Notes: generated by a model from the sequence alone, not told the origin. Positions 13,642-28,200 are shown, counted from the first letter of the stretch. The stretch is 64,000 bases of DNA from Daucus carota subsp. sativus (GCF_001625215.2 NC_030381.2:47428689-47492688), one strand, 5' to 3'. Translations and numbers: made by a program.

Positions 13642-15298
13642 AGGCGGGCGAGAGATCCAATGAATGAACAGCACAACCAAAAAAATATGTATGTACTTTT
13701 ATGTGTGTCTCATAATTAATTTTTGTTTTTTTAACTGAGCATTGGGCTTGGACCACATTACTTTAAATCCCTAATACTTGTTGGGTTATTTTCTCCAAAC
13801 TTGCAGAGAAAATAGGCCATGAATTCAAGAATACGCGGGAGATACTGGATTCGCCGTCATTGGGCTGTATCGTCACAAGGATGCCTATGCTTTCTCTAAA
13901 TGTGTTTATGACTTTTTCTTTACCCAGTTTAAAGTGATATTAGGATCATTAAACATCTTTTGCTCTTTTGCACTTTGACTGGATTGCTCGAATTGGTCTT
14001 GTGACCGGATTTATTGCGATAACGAATTTTGGCGTTTATATACATATATATCATATATCAATTGGAATGTGGTTTTTTTGTTTGCTGATGAAATGGGTCC
14101 TTTCTCAACATGAAGGATCTTTATTCCCAAGGTTCAAGGTTGCATAATCCTTGTTCCATTCTAGTATATGGATTAGTGCCTAGGATAATTTTGTGTGTTA
14201 AATGTGTCCGGTCTCCGGAGCAGTCAAAGTTTGTTATCTGAAGGTTCAGTCTGAATCGTCCTATCAATCAGGAAAACAGGGGAAATTGTGCCATCCCTCG
14301 AGCTCCTTCAGACCTTACAATCTCATTTTATGCTCAAGGACTGAACAAATAATTGCGTAGATAAAATATGACTGCCAAGAGTTATAACAACAAAATTTCG
14401 AATTAAAATATTTTTCTAGTCATCTTAAAACATTTAACTGGGTGTGCAGCAACCTTCTTCCCTCATAATTTTTTTCGTTAATAGGGGTACATATGTACAA
14501 TCACTAATACAGAAATTATGGATCAAATTTAGGTATATTAAACTGTTTGGGAGTGCTGTTAAAAATTGTTGTGCTGTCAGAAAAAGTGCTGGTAAAATAA
14601 GTGCAGTTGAAGAAATCAGATAACTGTTTGGTAATTTTTTGATATTTACTTATTTTGAGTTATAATATAAAAAAATAATGATTTTGATGAGGTTTTATAA
14701 TGAAATCTATAACAGCATTCTGCAAAAGCTGAAAAGCAGCTTTTTCCAAAAGCATGAAAGTACTTGCTTTTTCTAACAGCAGCTTTTCAGCTAAAAACTG
14801 CTGCTCGGAAAAGCTGCTTTTAGATTTACCAAACAGTTTTTCACTTGCTTTTCAGCAAAAAGCTGCTATTGCTGTTTGCAACAGCAACCCCAAACAATAA
14901 ATAAGTAAAATTGAAGCCTTTCTCTTTAATTTCCCCGCATCTTATTTTGGAGCAGAATTAACTGTATGTTCTTATTTATAGTTTTTATATGAATTTTGCA
15001 CGGAGGAAAAGTGTATATATAGCTCGATCAACATATTTTTAATCAACTTCTGTCAAAAACAACGCATTTTTAACCAACTGATATTGAAATTAACTGGTCT
15101 ATAATTCATTTCTCGAGATTACAAGAGGTATTTACAAGAAAATGAATTAATTAGCTATTGTTAGCCTAGCACTAGCTACACTAAACTAAACTTACAGCAA
15201 AACAAATAACATGACGTTGATAAACAACATCTGCAGGATTACAAAAATTAGAAATGATTAGTCGAAAGATTCGAATTATTCGAAGAAGAAATCAACAA
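13642..15298. other. Convergent intergenic region between epsilon-COP and bHLH genes
   Basis: It contains the 3' UTRs of two genes that point at each other and one foldback element at about 14542-14897. No reading frame with recognisable domains was seen. Confidence 0.6.
14542..14897. mobile_element. Foldback MITE with CTGTTTGGG ends
   Basis: The left end ACTGTTTGGGAGTGCTGTT pairs with the right end AACAGCAACCCCAAACAA. The interior contains many copies of AGCTGCTTTT and its complement, so the element is highly self-complementary. TAA lies on both sides (14539-14541 and 14898-14900), which suggests a Tourist-like element, though the termini are off by one base. Confidence 0.65.
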
Positions 15299-16472
15299 TT
15301 AAATCAGCTTAATGAGATCCTTGATGAGCTGAGGATTGGACTGGAGTTGAGGCTTTTGGATTAAGCTCTTAACAAAATCTCTAGGAACCAAACACTTCTC
15401 TGCTGAGTAAAGCTTCTCCTGAACCAAAGGAGATGTCACCAAAGGTTCTAGTTCAGGACTCTGCATTCCCTCATCATTTTCCTCCTGCAATTAATATTAT
15501 ATTAATAATCGCGACTCGAACCCGAGATCCCTCCCCAACCAAAAAAGACACATGGACAAGGTCAGAGACAATTTTTACCAAAGAAAGAGAGAGTTGGTTA
15601 TTGCATGGAATTAGTGTTGAAAATGGAAGCATTGTTTGACCATTTTTTCGTAGTCACGGTTAAGTGACCAATTCTCCCAAAAAATATTGGGAAGAAGACT
15701 TATCAGCATCATATTATATTCTAACAGCACATATGAAATTAAGAAATTTAGTAACAGATGAGTGAGCAATGCAAGTTACCTGCATAAGTTGAAGAAGCCC
15801 AATCTGGGCTTGCATGAATTTGATGTATTTAGAAGCAGCTTGAAACATCTCAGCAGTGTTCATTTTCTGTCCACCAGGAATTAGCTTCCCAAGCTCTTGT
15901 GTCTTCTCTGTTATCTTCCTCCTGCGAACCCTCGCGGCTATACTCTGCTGTGACAACTTCCCTCCTGCATTCCCTGCTTTCTTCACTTCATAATCATTAC
16001 ACCCCTCATTAAAAACTGCTGGCATTGGAACTGGAAGTTCCGGCAAGACAAATTCAGGCAGCAAAGGCCCCATGTCATAGTTGTCATGAAAGGTCATTTC
16101 AGGAGAGAAAAAATAATTTTCTTGAATTTTTGAACGTTTCCCAAAATGACCAAAGCATGCATCCTCCTCTGCCATTTCCAGTGCTGGAATGATGTTTAGG
16201 GGCACCGTAGCAGGCAAAAGGGCGTTGTAGGCATCGACATTTTCACCCGAGCAGAGGAAGTGGTTGTTTGGAGTGAACAATGTGTCGATGCAAGTGTCAA
16301 AGTTGTCATGAAAATTGAGAAGCTCTGGTGGTAGAAGCAGGTCTTCAGAAACTAATTGGTCTTGCTCAAAAAAAATATCATTACAATCAGTAGTTATAGT
16401 AGTTTCATGATCCTGTCTGAGATGCTGATCAAGTAGTTGAGTACTCCAGTTGTAGTAGTAGCTAAGTGCCAT
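15299..16472 (-). CDS. bHLH transcription factor, bHLH52/bHLH53 type
   Basis: Two exons, 15780-16472 and 15299-15484, joined in phase 0 across a GT-AG intron to give 292 aa. The N-terminal half is acidic and poorly conserved. The bHLH domain spans about residues 173-231, with a basic region QSIAARVRRRKITEK, helix 1 TQELGKLIPGG and helix 2 KMNTAEMFQAASKYIKFMQAQIGLLQLMQ. The LGKLIPGG...NTAEM wording is typical of the bHLH52/53 group. At residue 182 the Glu that normally contacts CA of the E-box is Val (codon GTT at 15927-15929), so DNA binding may be altered. The C-terminal exon ends LQSNPQLIKDLIKLI. A 5'-UTR intron is predicted at 16510-16613. The neighbours are epsilon-COP and, beyond MED15, BBE-like genes, as around At2g34820 and At1g30670. 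Confidence 0.9.
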
Positions 16473-16730
16473 GTTTTGATGCTAATGAACTCTAAATCAC
16501 TTCAAGAACCTGCAAATTAACCGCAAATTATAGTGTTAGAATAATTAAGTGAATGTTTAGTACAGTGTTAGAATAATTAAGCAAGACAAGACAAGAAAGA
16601 AACAGAAAATTACCTGAGAGAGGCTAGCTAGGAAGTTGTCTTTATGTTAATTACAGTGTTTATCTAGTCTAAATAGAGTAATAGACATAAAGACTCTGCT
16701 CTTGAGAAAACAGGACAGTTAATTAAGTGT

Positions 16731-16736
16731 TATATA
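16731..16736 (-). promoter_or_regulatory. TATA box of the bHLH gene
   Basis: On the minus strand TCTCTATATAAC lies about 115 bp upstream of the predicted 5'-UTR splice donor (CTCTCAG|GTAATT). Transcription would start near 16700. A second TATATAA-like sequence lies about 100 bp further upstream. Confidence 0.5.
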
Positions 16737-16739
16737 GAG

Positions 16740-19235
16740 ATAAATAATTACACTCTGGTTTTTACAGTGGGAAAAAAATAACTGACGTGGGTAAATAAGT
16801 AAAATAGGAAGTTAACTAACAGGCTATATAACCTCTCTCACACACGCACTATCTGGTACCTGTATTTCCGATTTTCTCTCCCCATTTCACTTTACAGTTA
16901 TCAACTCCCTCCACTTCAGATTGCTGAAGTTACATATTTAGGTCGCGTTTGTTTCACAATTTTTGGTATTATATATTAATCTTAAGTTAGGTGTAACCAG
17001 GTTATAACGTTGTTTTTTTTTTTTACAGAAAGGTTATAACGTTGTTGAATAAATTAAAATTGTATATTTGTTTTATATACAGTGTGTGGTGTGTAATTAA
17101 TATTTTTTAGAAAGTGATTATTTGTATAATATAAAAACAAATATATTCATACAAACATATAAATGAAATGAAATAATGAGATATATATTAGTAAAATAGA
17201 ATGATGAATTTTATTGCAAAAAAAGTAATTCCAAAAATATTAAGATTTATAAAATATATTTGAAATGATTATTAAGATGAATTAATATATTTATATAATA
17301 TTAATAATAATTAAATTAATAAAACCAACAAGTGTATAAAAATTATTTTATAACATTATATGAAATTGATTAAATATCATTACATAAATAAATTATTAAT
17401 AGAAAATGATATATCTCTGTGTGTGAATATGATATTGTAGTGTAGTATTTCGAAAGAGAACAAACATATTTACAATTAATATTTTTCAAACTAAATAATA
17501 GTTTTCCCAAACTTAATAAATTAATAAATTACAATGTTATAGAGATTAAATTTTATATAATTTCCGGTTCACATAATAACAGTAAGATTGTTTGGGCATT
17601 CTTTTCCACATCGTATGGAGCAATGTTTTGAGCTATGTTGGCACGGAATTCATATAGGCCTCGTTTGGTTGGATGTAACCCAACACCGTAACCTAAATTT
17701 CCTTGGAACTGATCTAGGTTACAGTGTTTGGTTGTACACCTTTTTATTTAAACTATGTAACTTAGAATTACTACGTACTCCAACTTCCAGCAAAACACCG
17801 TAACTACGTACCTCAGACATGGTTTTTCTGAGTTACACAGTAGGTGTTTGATATTTTTTTTCTAACTTTCCTTATTTATAATATAATTATTATATATAAA
17901 TAATATTTGATATAAATTATTCAGTTATATATGTTAATTTTATTTAACTTTTACTTAATATTTTAAATAATAATTATAACTAATTATATTTTAAGTAAGT
18001 TGTTTAAAATAATATACATAAATATAATTTTTACTTTTATTATTATATTAATATAATTATAGTTATTCTTAATTATATTTTTATATAATTAAGTTATCTT
18101 ACTATAATATTTAAAATTTTAAAAAAGATGTGAATATAATTATAGTAACATACCAAGCACGAATTTCATTAATATATTAATATATCAGCTCATTTCAATC
18201 TTTTTATTTATTTTATAAATCTCAATATATAATATTTTGTTTTTAATATTATATTAAAATTTATATTATTTTATTTAATATTACATATCAAATAATTTTT
18301 ATTTTTTATATGTTATATAAATTCATTAATTTTATATTATACATATGATCAAATTTCAATTATACAGTTACATGCAAGAAAACATACCAAACACAGGTTT
18401 CAGAGTTCCACGATAAATGAAGATTGTAACCTAGTTCCATGGAACTTTAATTCCTGTGTAATTTAAAATACTGTCAACCAAACGAGGCCATAGACTTGGT
18501 GTTCTTCAACAAAATTATAACAATGTATCACAATTTCTCATTTCTCCGACTTTTACCTCACTGTCATGCTTTTCATTTTGTTAATTTTACATCCTGCTAA
18601 AGAAAGGAAGGGTCTCAGGGGCATTATCGTCAATATGAATAATTTGACTGCCAAATATTTGAGCTAAAAACTAGGGGTGTCCAGTTACAAAAGAAGACGT
18701 TGGGGCCAAAATTAAGGAGTGATGGTTGTTTGCTTACAAGTTACAACTGGGATGCCATAAAAGGAGAGGTAGTTAAGCTATAAAATAATAAATAATATAA
18801 CAAAAAATGAACTATATAAATTTCCCACCATGCTAGACATGTTATGCCAGGTAGAATAATTTTGGCTTAAAAACCAACACTTGAAAAAAGGTCTTTATAA
18901 GAATTTAATTCATAAAAGTTATGCAGGGTTGATAAAATTTGCGACAAAACAAGTTGTAAACTATGGAGCAATGTCCCAACTCCAACAACTTATGACAACT
19001 GACAAACATTGGCTAGCCTCGAGTTGTCCTCAAAGGCACGAACTCCCTCCTGATACAACAGTGTACAAGGGGGTCCAGTGCTGATGACCAAACTCACTAA
19101 CACTGGCTAGCCTCATGTTCAAGAAGGCTCAAACTCCTTCTGATACAACATTTGGACAGGGGGCAGGTGCAGTCCCCCTGGTGACTGAATCATGTTTGTC
19201 TAAATTACAGAAATACATAACAGGAGAGAATATAA
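16740..19235. other. Intergenic region upstream of bHLH and downstream of MED15a
   Basis: Very AT-rich DNA dominated by a Tourist-like element (17657-18489). From about 19004 to 19165 a roughly 95-bp unit containing ACATTGGCTAGCCTC / ACTGGCTAGCCTC and CTGATACAACA occurs twice, probably within or just after the MED15a 3' UTR. No gene was recognised. Confidence 0.6.
17657..18489. mobile_element. Tourist-like element, 833 bp, TSD ATA
   Basis: The inverted termini GGCCTCGTTTGGTTG and CAACCAAACGAGGCC are identical over 14-15 bp, and ATA flanks both ends (17654-17656 and 18490-18492). The interior is extremely AT-rich and without a reading frame. The right part has a second homologous inverted segment (GTAACCTAGTTCCATGGAACT against CCTTGGAACTGATCTAGGTTAC at the left). 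Confidence 0.75.
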
Positions 19236-22200
19236 TTATATAGTTAAACAGTCTTCCCAAGTTCCATACTTTGAGCTAAAGGTCCCGCCGCCACTCTGCT
19301 GTGCATAATCAGAAATGACAGCACGAGCACATCTGTCCCATGTCTTTGCTATATCCCCAATTGACAATGGCTGTGAAAGGGTTCGGAGTGAGGTGCTAAA
19401 TCTTGACCTGGCCTTCATTGAAAGATCTTCATAATCCTTGCTGAAAGAAATGAAATGTAGGATAGAGTAAGGCTCGGTGCCAAGGGTAAGGTGCACACTG
19501 AAAAGTGTTGAGGAATGAAACAGAACGCAAGCATGCTACCTTAGTTAATAAACAAATAGATGCTACTTTATTAGCATCTAATTTGATGCAGGTTAATGAC
19601 GCTAAACCAATCCTAAAAAAATTTGCAGGAATACCAGCTACTAAGATTTAAGGATAAAGGCAGCCAAAACACAAAGAAGTTATATTTGTTCTATAAAATA
19701 TCAAATACACAATGGGGGCTACCCAGTGCACACTTCAATTTTTCTTACAATCATGCTGGATCACCACGAGACTGATCACTGATGTTATTTCTATTTACGA
19801 CTTATACCACTATCTTAGGTGAAAATATAAAAAGATAGCAACGTAGAGCACTCTGACTTCATGCCCTATTTTCAATCAGTTATCTTCCACAATCAGTGGA
19901 GTGGGGATGTCAATTGAAATATGAAAAAACAAAGAGCCTTAGAGCAAATAACTTATTACTCGACGGACCCTTGAGAAAAATGGAATGTGGGGAGGAGTAT
20001 TGACAAGAATATCACTGCGAAATACATTATGTATTCTATATATCTCTCGCTGACTTCACGATTATAAAAATGACTATTTTAAAGAAAAATACAACACAGA
20101 AAAATGCAAAAAAAAAAAAAATCCCATTTTCTTACCTGTCTTCAGTCGGGAACTTGTCTAACAGTACTGGGCTACAATTTGGATAATTTTTGGGAACGAG
20201 CAATCTCAATGGCTGAATTGGTGACTGCATAGTAACAAAAGAGACAGTTGGTCATAAGAGCTAAAACAATGCATACATGTCTGTACAGACACATCTTTAT
20301 CCATTATCAAAGAAATACGAAGAAAAAAATAAACAAATTATTAGGATCGAACAAATACCATTTGGGATGAAGCATACTGCGACTTCAAGTTTGGACTCAG
20401 AGCTACTGCACTATATGAACACTTGACTATAGTGCCTTCACCTACTTCTATAGTTGCAGCAGTTGCAGTCGCAGTTGGATCCACGTCTTCATCACTGATA
20501 TCTACCACAGTATCTATCAGTCGTTGATTTATCTCCTTTATCTCTTCAAACAGTGCAAGATTAGCCTGCAACAAAATGAAAATAAACTCATTGTCATCAT
20601 CTGTTGCAGAACAGCATATGTAGGCCAAGTTGCTAAGGCAAGTCAGCAATGGATATTAAATACATACGAAGTATATACTACTACAATTAGAAGAGATTAG
20701 TATTTAGTGTTTCATAGAATGTAAACAATAGTCTGGATGGTTTAACAGATTTAGTATTTGAGTAGCAGCTAATAATATCAGATTTGAAGTGTAAATCAAG
20801 ATCAACTGCATTGCTAATATTTTTGGAGTACAGTACGAGTCAGTTTTATTCACTATGAAACCATTAATGGGTGAGGGTTGGGGACCATCATTTATATCCT
20901 TGATTATATAAACAATTCTTGAATCTTAAACCAAGCCACCATGGTATTGTTACACAAAAGCAGAAAGCGAACAAGCAAATGTTGATTGTTGTTGACCAAC
21001 ACCCTCTAATTTAAAAATCAAAACCAAACCTTTAAAAAAGTATTACCACTATAATGGTATCATATAACAAACAAACAGACAAGCCACTAGAAGCTTCATA
21101 GATTTTGTTTTTTAATCGTCAATCAGGTAACCAAGCCCAAAAATAGAACACTATGTACATAACAAGCGATACAGGAATTTAACAAAGTATAGTTAGTAGT
21201 TACATATACACTCAAAAAGTCTAACCGACTCATGACACATCAGTATATCAAGTACTAATCCAGGTTATTCACATTCAAAGTAGATTCTACCAAAAAAATG
21301 AGAAGGTGCATAACTGGAAACCGAGTGGACATGTGTGTTAAAATTTCCTTTGTTCACAAGCTTGCTGGGTAGAGCTGGCCACCTCAAGATTTACTCAGCT
21401 TAATTAAAATCATTAATGATTATATTTTAAACATCAAATTTGAATAATATTTTTGATAAACAAGTTTTACACTAGCCAGACACGAAGTATGTAGTGATAT
21501 CCATCTACAGCCCAAAATTTATGTTGTGCATTTCAGCTCATGAAGAACAAAACAGCAGATTTTACTTTGTTGTAAATCTTGAAACTTAAAATTGCAGTCC
21601 TGATTTTTAGCATTCCTAAGGTATACTTTTGAAGATGTTTATAACATCAATGTTTTCATTAAAAGGACTACATTTGTGGAAAAGGAGTACACGCTAAACT
21701 GATTCATAGCACATCTTAACAAATTATATCAAGTATCAAGCAACATATAAATTCATTTGTTTACGGAATTCTTATCCATTGAAGAGCCTGTTTACATAAT
21801 GACAAGACTTTAATGATAGTTAATCAGGAAAGATGGTACCTCATTTCTTGGTTTCTTGGCGATAGATGTTGCAGTCGACTCCAAGTCAGACAACTCTGAA
21901 CCATGGAATGGCTTAAAACTATCAGTCATACTGCCTGTAGAAGATACAACATCTGAAGGCATAGCAGTCGTATAGCGCTTCATCTTTTTCGTCCCAGTAG
22001 TACCATCTTGCGAGATAAAGTTTCTTGCCTGTAGACGGCACTTGGTCATTGCAACCAAATCCTCACCAACAGCAGCTCTTGATCCATTGCCTGGAGCAGA
22101 TCCTGCTACTCTATCTATCATACTAACGACTGATCCAATGTCACGAACAGAAGCAGTTAATGCATCAGATGACATTGACTTCATCTGTAAATGAAACAAT

Positions 22201-25200
22201 AAAAAGTACGATATTTCAAATCGGCAGGAATATATATGCAACACATAGTCATACCAAAACTAAATTGCACTGACCACTTTAAGTAAACGTTCAATAGGCT
22301 GTTCTGTAGCATTTGACTTGCCAGGTACAACTGTGGCTGGAACTGCATGATGGCCTTCAGGACTAGTAAACTCAGCCAACAACGGTGAAGCTGATATCCC
22401 AGGAGTCCCTATAGCAAGAGATTGGGCTGGTACCAAGGAACCTGCTGTTTGGTGTTGTCCAATATTGCCAGGATTGGACAATGTTGAAACACCAGAATTA
22501 ACCTTTTCTGACTCTCCTGGCATAGGTGAAGGAACTGATGGAGTTGAAGGAGAAGGCACAATAAAAGGTGAGTTCACGGATTGCAGAGGAGTACCATTTT
22601 TCGTAAGAGCACTGAGCATATTTTGCTGGTCTATCTGAGGAGATGCGTGCTGAGAAATCTGTGGTGATGCAGGTTGCAGCAGTTGCGGTGAAGAAATATG
22701 AAACTGATTCCCTGGCTTTAACTGCTGATATGCTGACCGCTGACTTGCAGAGTGCTGTTGCTGGAAAGCACCTGATTTAGCACCCATTTGTCTTATCTTC
22801 AAGTCAGTTGAATCAGACATCTGATGAAGGTGTGGTGACTGGTTTGACTGCATCTGTGCTGGCTGCTGCAGCTTTGTTTGCTGGAATTGCTGCTGTTGTT
22901 GCATTATCTGTTTTTGGATAGCAATTTGTTGCATTTGGCGCTGTTGCATTTGCTTCATTTGCTGGCTCTGCAGCAACTGTTCTTGCTGCTTCAGATGCTG
23001 CTGCTGCTGAAGCATATTTGAACCTGGCTGCATGGAGTTATGGTTTGTCTGTAAAGAATTCATTCCACTTTGCGACGTCATTAGGTTTGCGTTTGCCTGT
23101 TGCGGACCACTCGCATGATTTTGTTGTAGAGATCCACTAGCAACTTGCTGCATTGAATTCATCGAATTACTCTGTCCTGGATCTAAAGCAGAACTTGGCT
23201 GTAGTGAATTTATCATATTCTGCTGTGTGTTGGGAAGCCCAGATACAGGAGAAGAAGGATTATGATGCAAACTGGCTATAGATTTCTGCTGCATTGTCCC
23301 CCCTGAACCTGGTAAATTCAGTGATTGCATCTGGGAATTCATTTGATTTTCAAGGGGTTGCAGTTGATTCATCTGAGACTGTGGTGGCTGTGACTGCTGC
23401 ATTGGGTGCATATGTTGGGGGGGAAGTGCCTGACCTTGTTGCATTGGAGGAATAGGCTTCCGAGGCCTATTTGAGTTAAGAATGCTCATAATCTGCTTTT
23501 CATATGAGCCCAGTTTATCCTTGTATCCGATTTGTATATTGCTCTTGGAAACTTGTAATAATGATATAAAACGCTCCAGCATGCTCTTAAAAGCTTTAAG
23601 CTTCTCAAGTTGCGGGTTCTTTCCTTGCTGCATATGTGGCTGTTGCTGTAGAAGAGACTCATTCTGGAAGACAGTGAGCATAGTAAATAATTATAATATC
23701 AATAATGTAAGTGGAGATCAATGTATATTCCGCTGTCAACACAATACTCCAGAGAAGAGACTTGTCATCAGTTTTTAAATTTTCTATAAGCTTGTCAAAA
23801 GATTAAAGAGACAAATTCCTGAGATGGTAATGGTAGACTAAAGATATATGTTAGAACACAAATATAAATTTTAAAGAAAAATACCTGATGCAATTTAGCA
23901 GCAATTTTCTGGTACATATCATTTAGATCCAAAAAATACATATCCTTCATGGCCTTTATCTGCAAGCAGAAGCTATATAGTTACGATATGATTACCCAAA
24001 AGATATTCTTGAGTGCAGAAGAAAGAAAAGAACTACAGCCCACATGCAGCTAATATATTACATTAATAAATTTATGACTAATTCATTCTAAGAGATTACT
24101 AATTCTTTTTGAAGGAATATTACTATTCATCAAGTAGATTATTTTTAATTTTAATTATGATGAATCTTGCCTAATGGTAAAACCATGTCAGTGCTGTATT
24201 TTTCCCACTCTACATGTATAACCACTGAGTTCATGAACAAAATCACATCTATATACCTTTTGATATATCTCCTCTTGCCAATCTCCACCATTTGCAGTGG
24301 AATCCTGAGAAGCTGCAGGTTGGGAAAAAAAAAAATTCAGTTATCTTCCAAGAAATCTGCCCATTACAATAGAATTCACATGAAACAAGCTCAGTTTGGT
24401 TGGAACAAACTTGAATTAGAACATGATAGGCATTTTGGCTTGTGAACAGCTTCATCATAAGTAATAATTAACATTATATCATACTACTTTCCCCCCAACA
24501 TAGTGTAACTTTACTCTATACAATAATTCAAAATTGAAATACAAATGAAATACTTAATATAGTCAAATTTACAAAAAACAAATTTTAAAATAATAATATA
24601 TGATAGCTAATAAGTAGATCTTCAACCTAGAACTCCACATCAAAAAATGTGAAGATATGTGCATAGAATTGTGATAGAACAAACTTATCAGTTACATTGA
24701 TATGGTTTTGTACCCTTAGATACATCAGATATTTCAAGAGAATTTATCCATACAAAGTTGCCTGAAAATATATTTTACTCCTAGATACATGGTGTAATAA
24801 CTGTATAGTGTTAAACACCCTGATTTTGCGGCTAATCTGGTAGATTTTTGCGTAGCCAAGAGAAGTCGATTATTAAAACTTTCAATTTCCCCAAAAAACA
24901 ATTCCCATATAAACACCTATAGATACCCCCAATTTCACAAACCTGGCTTTTCCATTAAAAATAGTCGTCCCAACAGGTAGACAAATCATGTAATTACTGA
25001 ATTAAAAAAGTTCCACTACAGCTGCAAACAGGAGAGGAGCAGAAGGGGGTGAAAAAAATTGTGAATTATGCTACAATGTCCATTCACTGGCTCACAGGAA
25101 GTAGTCACATATTTAATTCGTAACAGAACTCAGAAGTAGGTCTACGGACTCGGCATTAATTAGATATCATTATTTTTGTCATTAACATTAATTTGAAATG

Positions 25201-28200
25201 TATCTTCTAGATCTCATATCTTAACTTTAATATGAAAGTTACATTTATTATAAACTATAACTTGGATACTATTTTATTATATTTATCATGTATCACTGCA
25301 AGAAACCTGCAAATTATCCACCATACACAATTAATTGAAATAAAAGTAATATAATCACTACTATCTCTTTTATTACCTATTATTTTTCATTTTTTGTGAA
25401 GTGAAATATATACCTACCACAGTACATTACAAAGATGCATGTGGGTATATTAACAGCTGGGCACCATTAAGTTATTAACTTAATAATATATAAGTAACAT
25501 ATCCAGATACATTGATTTGTTCAACATAATGCGTCTCTTAAAAACTGTTTATCATCTTCCTCCAGTCCTCGTGAAAAAATCATGGACCCGTTCTGTCTGT
25601 GTCACTGTGTGTGTGCTGTGAGCGCGGGGGGGGGGGATCTGAACTTTAAAAGATTGCTTTAGGACCGGTGAAATTTGTGGCAGTCTGTTTTTCTGATACC
25701 GAACAGCAAGAACTTACTATACCTATTCATTGGTGGTACAGATTCCAAAGGTTATATGTATGTGTAAAATAGTTCAGTGCAGCTTTGATACAAAACGTAT
25801 AAAATATATAGATAAGTTATTTAGCAAATACACACACACACATATATATATCAGAGCAATTTCTTATACACAACTGAGAACTACAAGAAAGTAATAAATA
25901 AAAAAACAGCTATCCAAGAGTAATTTAACAGATCTTTGCAAGACTATTATCGATTTATAATCGAAATGTTAAAACCCCACGATTATTCATCACATATTTA
26001 AAAAGCTCAGGATGCATGTATGAGTGTCATATTAAAGAAGTGCAAGAATGTGGGATGACAGGGATAAAATTACATACTTGACGATGCCTCCGGCATGGCT
26101 CTTTGTGGTTGGAAAACCTGCTTCTGATCAATTAGGTTCTGCTGCTGAAGCAAAGTACCCGGTGTCTGGAGCCTTTGTTGCATATCACGCTGCAATGGAT
26201 TTGGCTGTTGTTGCAGACCTAGTTGTTTATGCAATTGTCCTGGCTGTGACTGTATCTGAGACATCATTTGCTGTGACTGCTGTTGTGTTTGACTTTGATT
26301 TGGCAACAGATTTGACATCATCTGCTGTTGCGATTGCTGTTGCGATTGCTGACCTTGACTTGGCAACAAATTGGACATGCTCTGCTGAGACTGCTGCATT
26401 GGAACCTTAGGTTGTAGCATGTGTACAGAGTGCTGATTATTTGGCATGACAGAGGTACCAGACTGAGCTCCTAGCAATTGGTGGTGCTGTTGTTGCTGCT
26501 GCTGAAGCCCACCAACACCGCCTTGAGGTCCCAATTGTTGCTGATGCATATGTGGAAGGTTGTTTGGCAAACCAATTAGCTGTTGCTGTTGATTGGAAAG
26601 ATTATTTTGTTGACCTATCAACCGTTGTTGCTGCTGCATGTCTGGTATGCTATTTTGTTGCCCAATTAGCTGATTTTGTTGAATATTTGTATTGTTCGAC
26701 TGCCCCACAAGATGTTGCTGCTGCTGCTGCTGTGTAGGCAGTATTGCTTGCTGTGGCAATGATGGTTGCTGTTGATGAATATTTGACGCTTGTTGCTGTC
26801 TTTGCCTCAGAGCTTGTGGATGTTGCTGGAGAACAGATTGTGTGGATTGCTGGGCTGATGATTGCTGATTCTGCTGAAGGCTGGAAAGTGGAGCAGACTG
26901 CATCATACTAGGTTGCATAACAGATTGCTGAGAAGAATGCAGCTGATTTGATTGCAACAGATTTTGCTGTTGCTGTTGCTGCTGTAGTTGCTGAAGGTGA
27001 GATTGCATCTGGGATTGTGATATAGCCCCTGATTGGAACTTCTGCTTCAAATGCTGCTGATAAAGACTCTGCTGAGAACTTTGGGATTGTTGCTGCGGTT
27101 GCTGTTGAGGAACGCCCTGTTGTTGCCTCCCCTGCATCTGCCTCTGGGAATTGCCGAACATATTTGAAGGAACACCCTGTCCAATTGCACTTCCTACAGA
27201 GTTCTGAACAACCCCAGAAATGTTTGGTATGTTCTGCATGTTGTTATTCTGGTTAACAACATTAGGAATATTAGTCTGTGGTAAACTGCCGACCGGGGGC
27301 AACGAAGATGTCAAACTAGCAGATCCTTGCATTCCACCAGAGCCAATATTATTGGCAATGTTCTGGGTTAGTAATTGACCTGACTGGGTCAAATTACTTT
27401 GAACTGGAACAGAAAGAGGTGGCGCTTGGCTGTTCAGCTGAGATTGCATGTTCTGAGAACCTGTTCAACAAGAGGAGAGTGATGAAAAACAATAAAGAAA
27501 TAAGACTGGCAAGAAAATATACAATGAAAATAAAATTGCATTTGCATGGCAGTTAATAGACAACATCATGAAATATTTTCACCAGTACAAAAAATGTTTG
27601 TAGCAAAAGTGATGCAGTATGTGATGCGGGACGACTAACGGAAGTGATTAAAAGTAACAACCTTGGGTGGCTGAATGGGAACTCATGACCACCACAATTT
27701 TAATCCAGCCACAGATGAGATAAATGGCACAATATGTATATAATTTCAAGTGTAATAGAAGACGACAAAGCGGAGTATAAATAGTGTCAACGGAACCCTA
27801 ATGGACTAGGGCCCATAACAAATGAAACCCTAATGGACTAAGGCTCATAACAATTGGGCTTCTCGCGAAACTAAATAAGCATTTAAACGGTAAAATCATC
27901 ATTCCTTGGAATTAAACATAACTAGCAATGTGTAAAAAAATGAGAACAAGTCTACAGATTAGAACACCCCACTATGTTTATGATCTGGAAATGCTAAGAG
28001 TAACACATGAAATGATATGCATGATTATGCCACCAAGTTTCAAATGTCAGGCTCCACATGCACATATCTACATCACAATATATATTACAGAATATCTTTG
28101 AAGTCAGATAGAGAACAGAAGCCAAGAAAACATGTGCTACTTAACACAGCTGATAGTGCACAAGTACATTTACCTGGATCTGGGGGATTTTGGCCATTAT

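Noticed and set aside
25623..25634. G-run (GCGCGGGGGGGGGG) in a MED15a intron as a regulatory G-quadruplex
   Set aside because: It is a single homopolymer without the spaced G-tracts needed and may be a sequencing artefact.
26048..26737. Plus-strand frames of 120 and 61 codons over MED15a
   Set aside because: They are antisense readings of CAG/CAA-rich exons, giving Ala/Val-rich nonsense.
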